Shown one piece after another: positions 63,003-64,000 of a DNA stretch of 64,000 nt. Position numbers and translations under genes: made by a program. Numbering within the stretch: the stretch's first letter is position 1; each line of letters starts with the position of its first letter. The notes under the pieces are model-generated. The model saw only the letters and a program-made list of their open reading frames with translations, made no database searches and had not been told where the DNA came from. The DNA lies in assembly GCF_001625215.2 (NCBI RefSeq), contig NC_030385.2, forward strand, positions 33,753,598-33,817,597, written 5' to 3'. The stretch comes from Daucus carota subsp. sativus (Eukaryota; Streptophyta; Magnoliopsida; Apiales; Apiaceae).

Positions 63003-63866
63003 ATGTATGTCTTCGACTGACCGGTCTCAATACATGTGTTTATAGTATGTCTTCGACCGACTGGTCTCGATACGCTTTTTTGTATGTGCGTTTTCAGCCG
63101 ATGAGGCTTCGGCCCATGTGTAATTGGTGTTGTACGTCTTTAGCCGATGAAGCCTCGGTACACGTGTATTCGTACGTCTTTAGCCAATGAGGCTTCGATA
63201 CAAGTGTGTTGAATGGTAATTTTTCATGTACGTCTTGAGCCGATGTGGCTTCGGTGCATGACTGTCGTTCTCAAGTATTTGGAGGGTAACTTAACACAAG
63301 AGGTCTGATCGGGTGTATGTCTTCGACCATAACGTCTCGATACATGCTTTTAATTATGATGTATGTCTTCGACCGAAGCGTCTCGATACATGTCTTTCAA
63401 TGGTGATGCGTGTCTTCGACCGAAGCGTCTCGACACATCTCCTTTAATCGTGATGTGTGTATTTGACCGAAGCGTCTCGACACATCTCCTTTAATCGTGA
63501 TGTGTGTCTTTGACCGAAGCGTCTCGACGCATGTCTTAAATCGTGATGTGTGTCTTTGACCGAAGCGTCTCGACACATCTCTTAATTGTGATGTGTGTCT
63601 TTGACCGAAGCGTCTCGACACATCTTTAATCGTGATGTGTGTCTTTGACCGAAGCGTCTCGACACATCTTTAATCGTGATGTGTGTCTTTGAACGAAGCG
63701 TCTCGACACATGTCTTTGTATGTGCGTTTTCAGCCGATGAGGCTTCGGCACACGTTTTGTTTTAAATTCTAATGTACGTCTTTAGCCGATAAGGCTTCGG
63801 CACATGTGTAATTGGATTTAAATTCTAATTGTACGTCTTTAGCCGATGAGGCTTCGGTACATGAGT
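63003..63866. repeat. Array of about 18 hairpin-forming repeat units
   Basis: About 32-nt palindromic units separated by short spacers (period 43-47 bp in the regular part, about 63400-63710). Two related types occur. Type B (11 units) has GTCTTCGACC...GTCTCGA. Type A (7 units) has GTCTTTAGCC...GGCTTCGG. Outer stems covary: GTATGTC/GATACAT, GTGTGTC/GACACAT, GTGC/GCAC and GTAC/GTAC. Inner stems are GACC/GGTC and AGCC/GGCT. No long open frame crosses the array. Confidence 0.8.
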
Positions 63867-63890
63867 GTCATTCCCCCAGTATTCGGAGGG
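63200..63890. repeat. Higher-order duplication of the array
   Basis: The spacer AGTATTYGGAGGG occurs at 63274-63286 and again at 63878-63890, 604 bp apart. Each copy follows type A units and is followed within about 30-40 bp by a TGATCGG. The order type B, type A, spacer is thus present twice. Confidence 0.65.
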
Positions 63891-64000
63891 TTGTTTTTAG
63901 CTCAATAAAAGAGATATGATCGGATTTATCGTCCCTTGAGATAAAAACAAGCATACGAATACTCAAAATATAGAGTCCGACGGACCCGTATCTTATTCAG

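Larger units (their letters stand above)
61867..64000 (+). mobile_element. Probable LTR retrotransposon, left end, running off the window
   Basis: The composition changes abruptly to GC-richer sequence at about 61867, where TGTTGGAACCAAGATT looks like an LTR start. TATTTAAA at 62060-62067 within a GGGG context is a plausible LTR TATA box. No pol or gag similarity was found in any frame before the right edge. The remainder is non-coding and repetitive. The LTR length, opposite LTR and target duplication lie outside the window, so class and border are tentative. Confidence 0.45.

Noticed and set aside
63003-63866. CRISPR-like array
   Set aside because: Units are palindromic, spacers are short and not unique, the window is a plant nuclear genome, and no cas genes are present.

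Overview
The window is nuclear DNA of a flowering plant. Genes carry short GT-AG introns, intergenic DNA is AT-rich and packed with non-autonomous transposons (Stowaway, Tourist, hAT, Mutator, CACTA, Helitron), and the proteins are plant-specific or plastid-targeted. A eudicot is likely. The species cannot be named from the sequence; Apiales would be only a weak guess.

Layout. 0.3-1.1 kb: first exon of the mismatch-repair gene MSH6 (minus strand, running off the left edge) with an E2F and telo-box promoter. 2.2-4.2 kb: complete five-exon gene for ribosomal protein L19. 5.9-8.4 kb: young Copia element whose LTR is joined directly to the reverse transcriptase-RNase H reading frame. 9.8-10.8 kb: group VII ERF hypoxia-type transcription factor with an MCGG N-degron. 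11.4-18.9 kb: transposon-rich stretch with two hAT MITEs, a nested MITE, a LINE-like retroposon and a tRNA-Val(UAC). 19.6-22.4 kb: unrecognised acidic protein with two membrane segments (plus strand). 23.1-31.7 kb: complete 24-exon RSH1 gene (plastid ppGpp hydrolase), rebuilt exon by exon to 877 residues. 32.3-35.7 kb: five further MITEs. 35.8-38.3 kb: eight-exon universal-stress-protein/pseudokinase fusion. 38.9-40.6 kb: GH28 polygalacturonase. 42.4-45.0 kb: GH9 endo-glucanase. 45.5-52.6 kb: gene-poor DNA with a long-TIR Mutator foldback, a Helitron and Stowaways. 53.3-57.3 kb: pectin methylesterase whose first exon is split by a CACTA element. 58-61 kb: more MITEs, including the second member of the foldback family. 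61.9-64 kb: probable start of a large LTR retrotransposon containing an array of hairpin-forming repeats with covarying stems.

How the genes relate. Three secreted wall-degrading enzymes (polygalacturonase, endo-glucanase, pectin methylesterase) lie in one 18-kb run on the same strand. The other genes look like ordinary unlinked housekeeping or regulatory genes. All eight protein genes except the acidic-protein gene are on the minus strand. The least expected signals are the covarying hairpin array at the right edge, the two foldback elements with 9-bp target duplications, the CACTA insertion whose removal restores the pectin methylesterase frame, and the Copia LTR-RT fusion.
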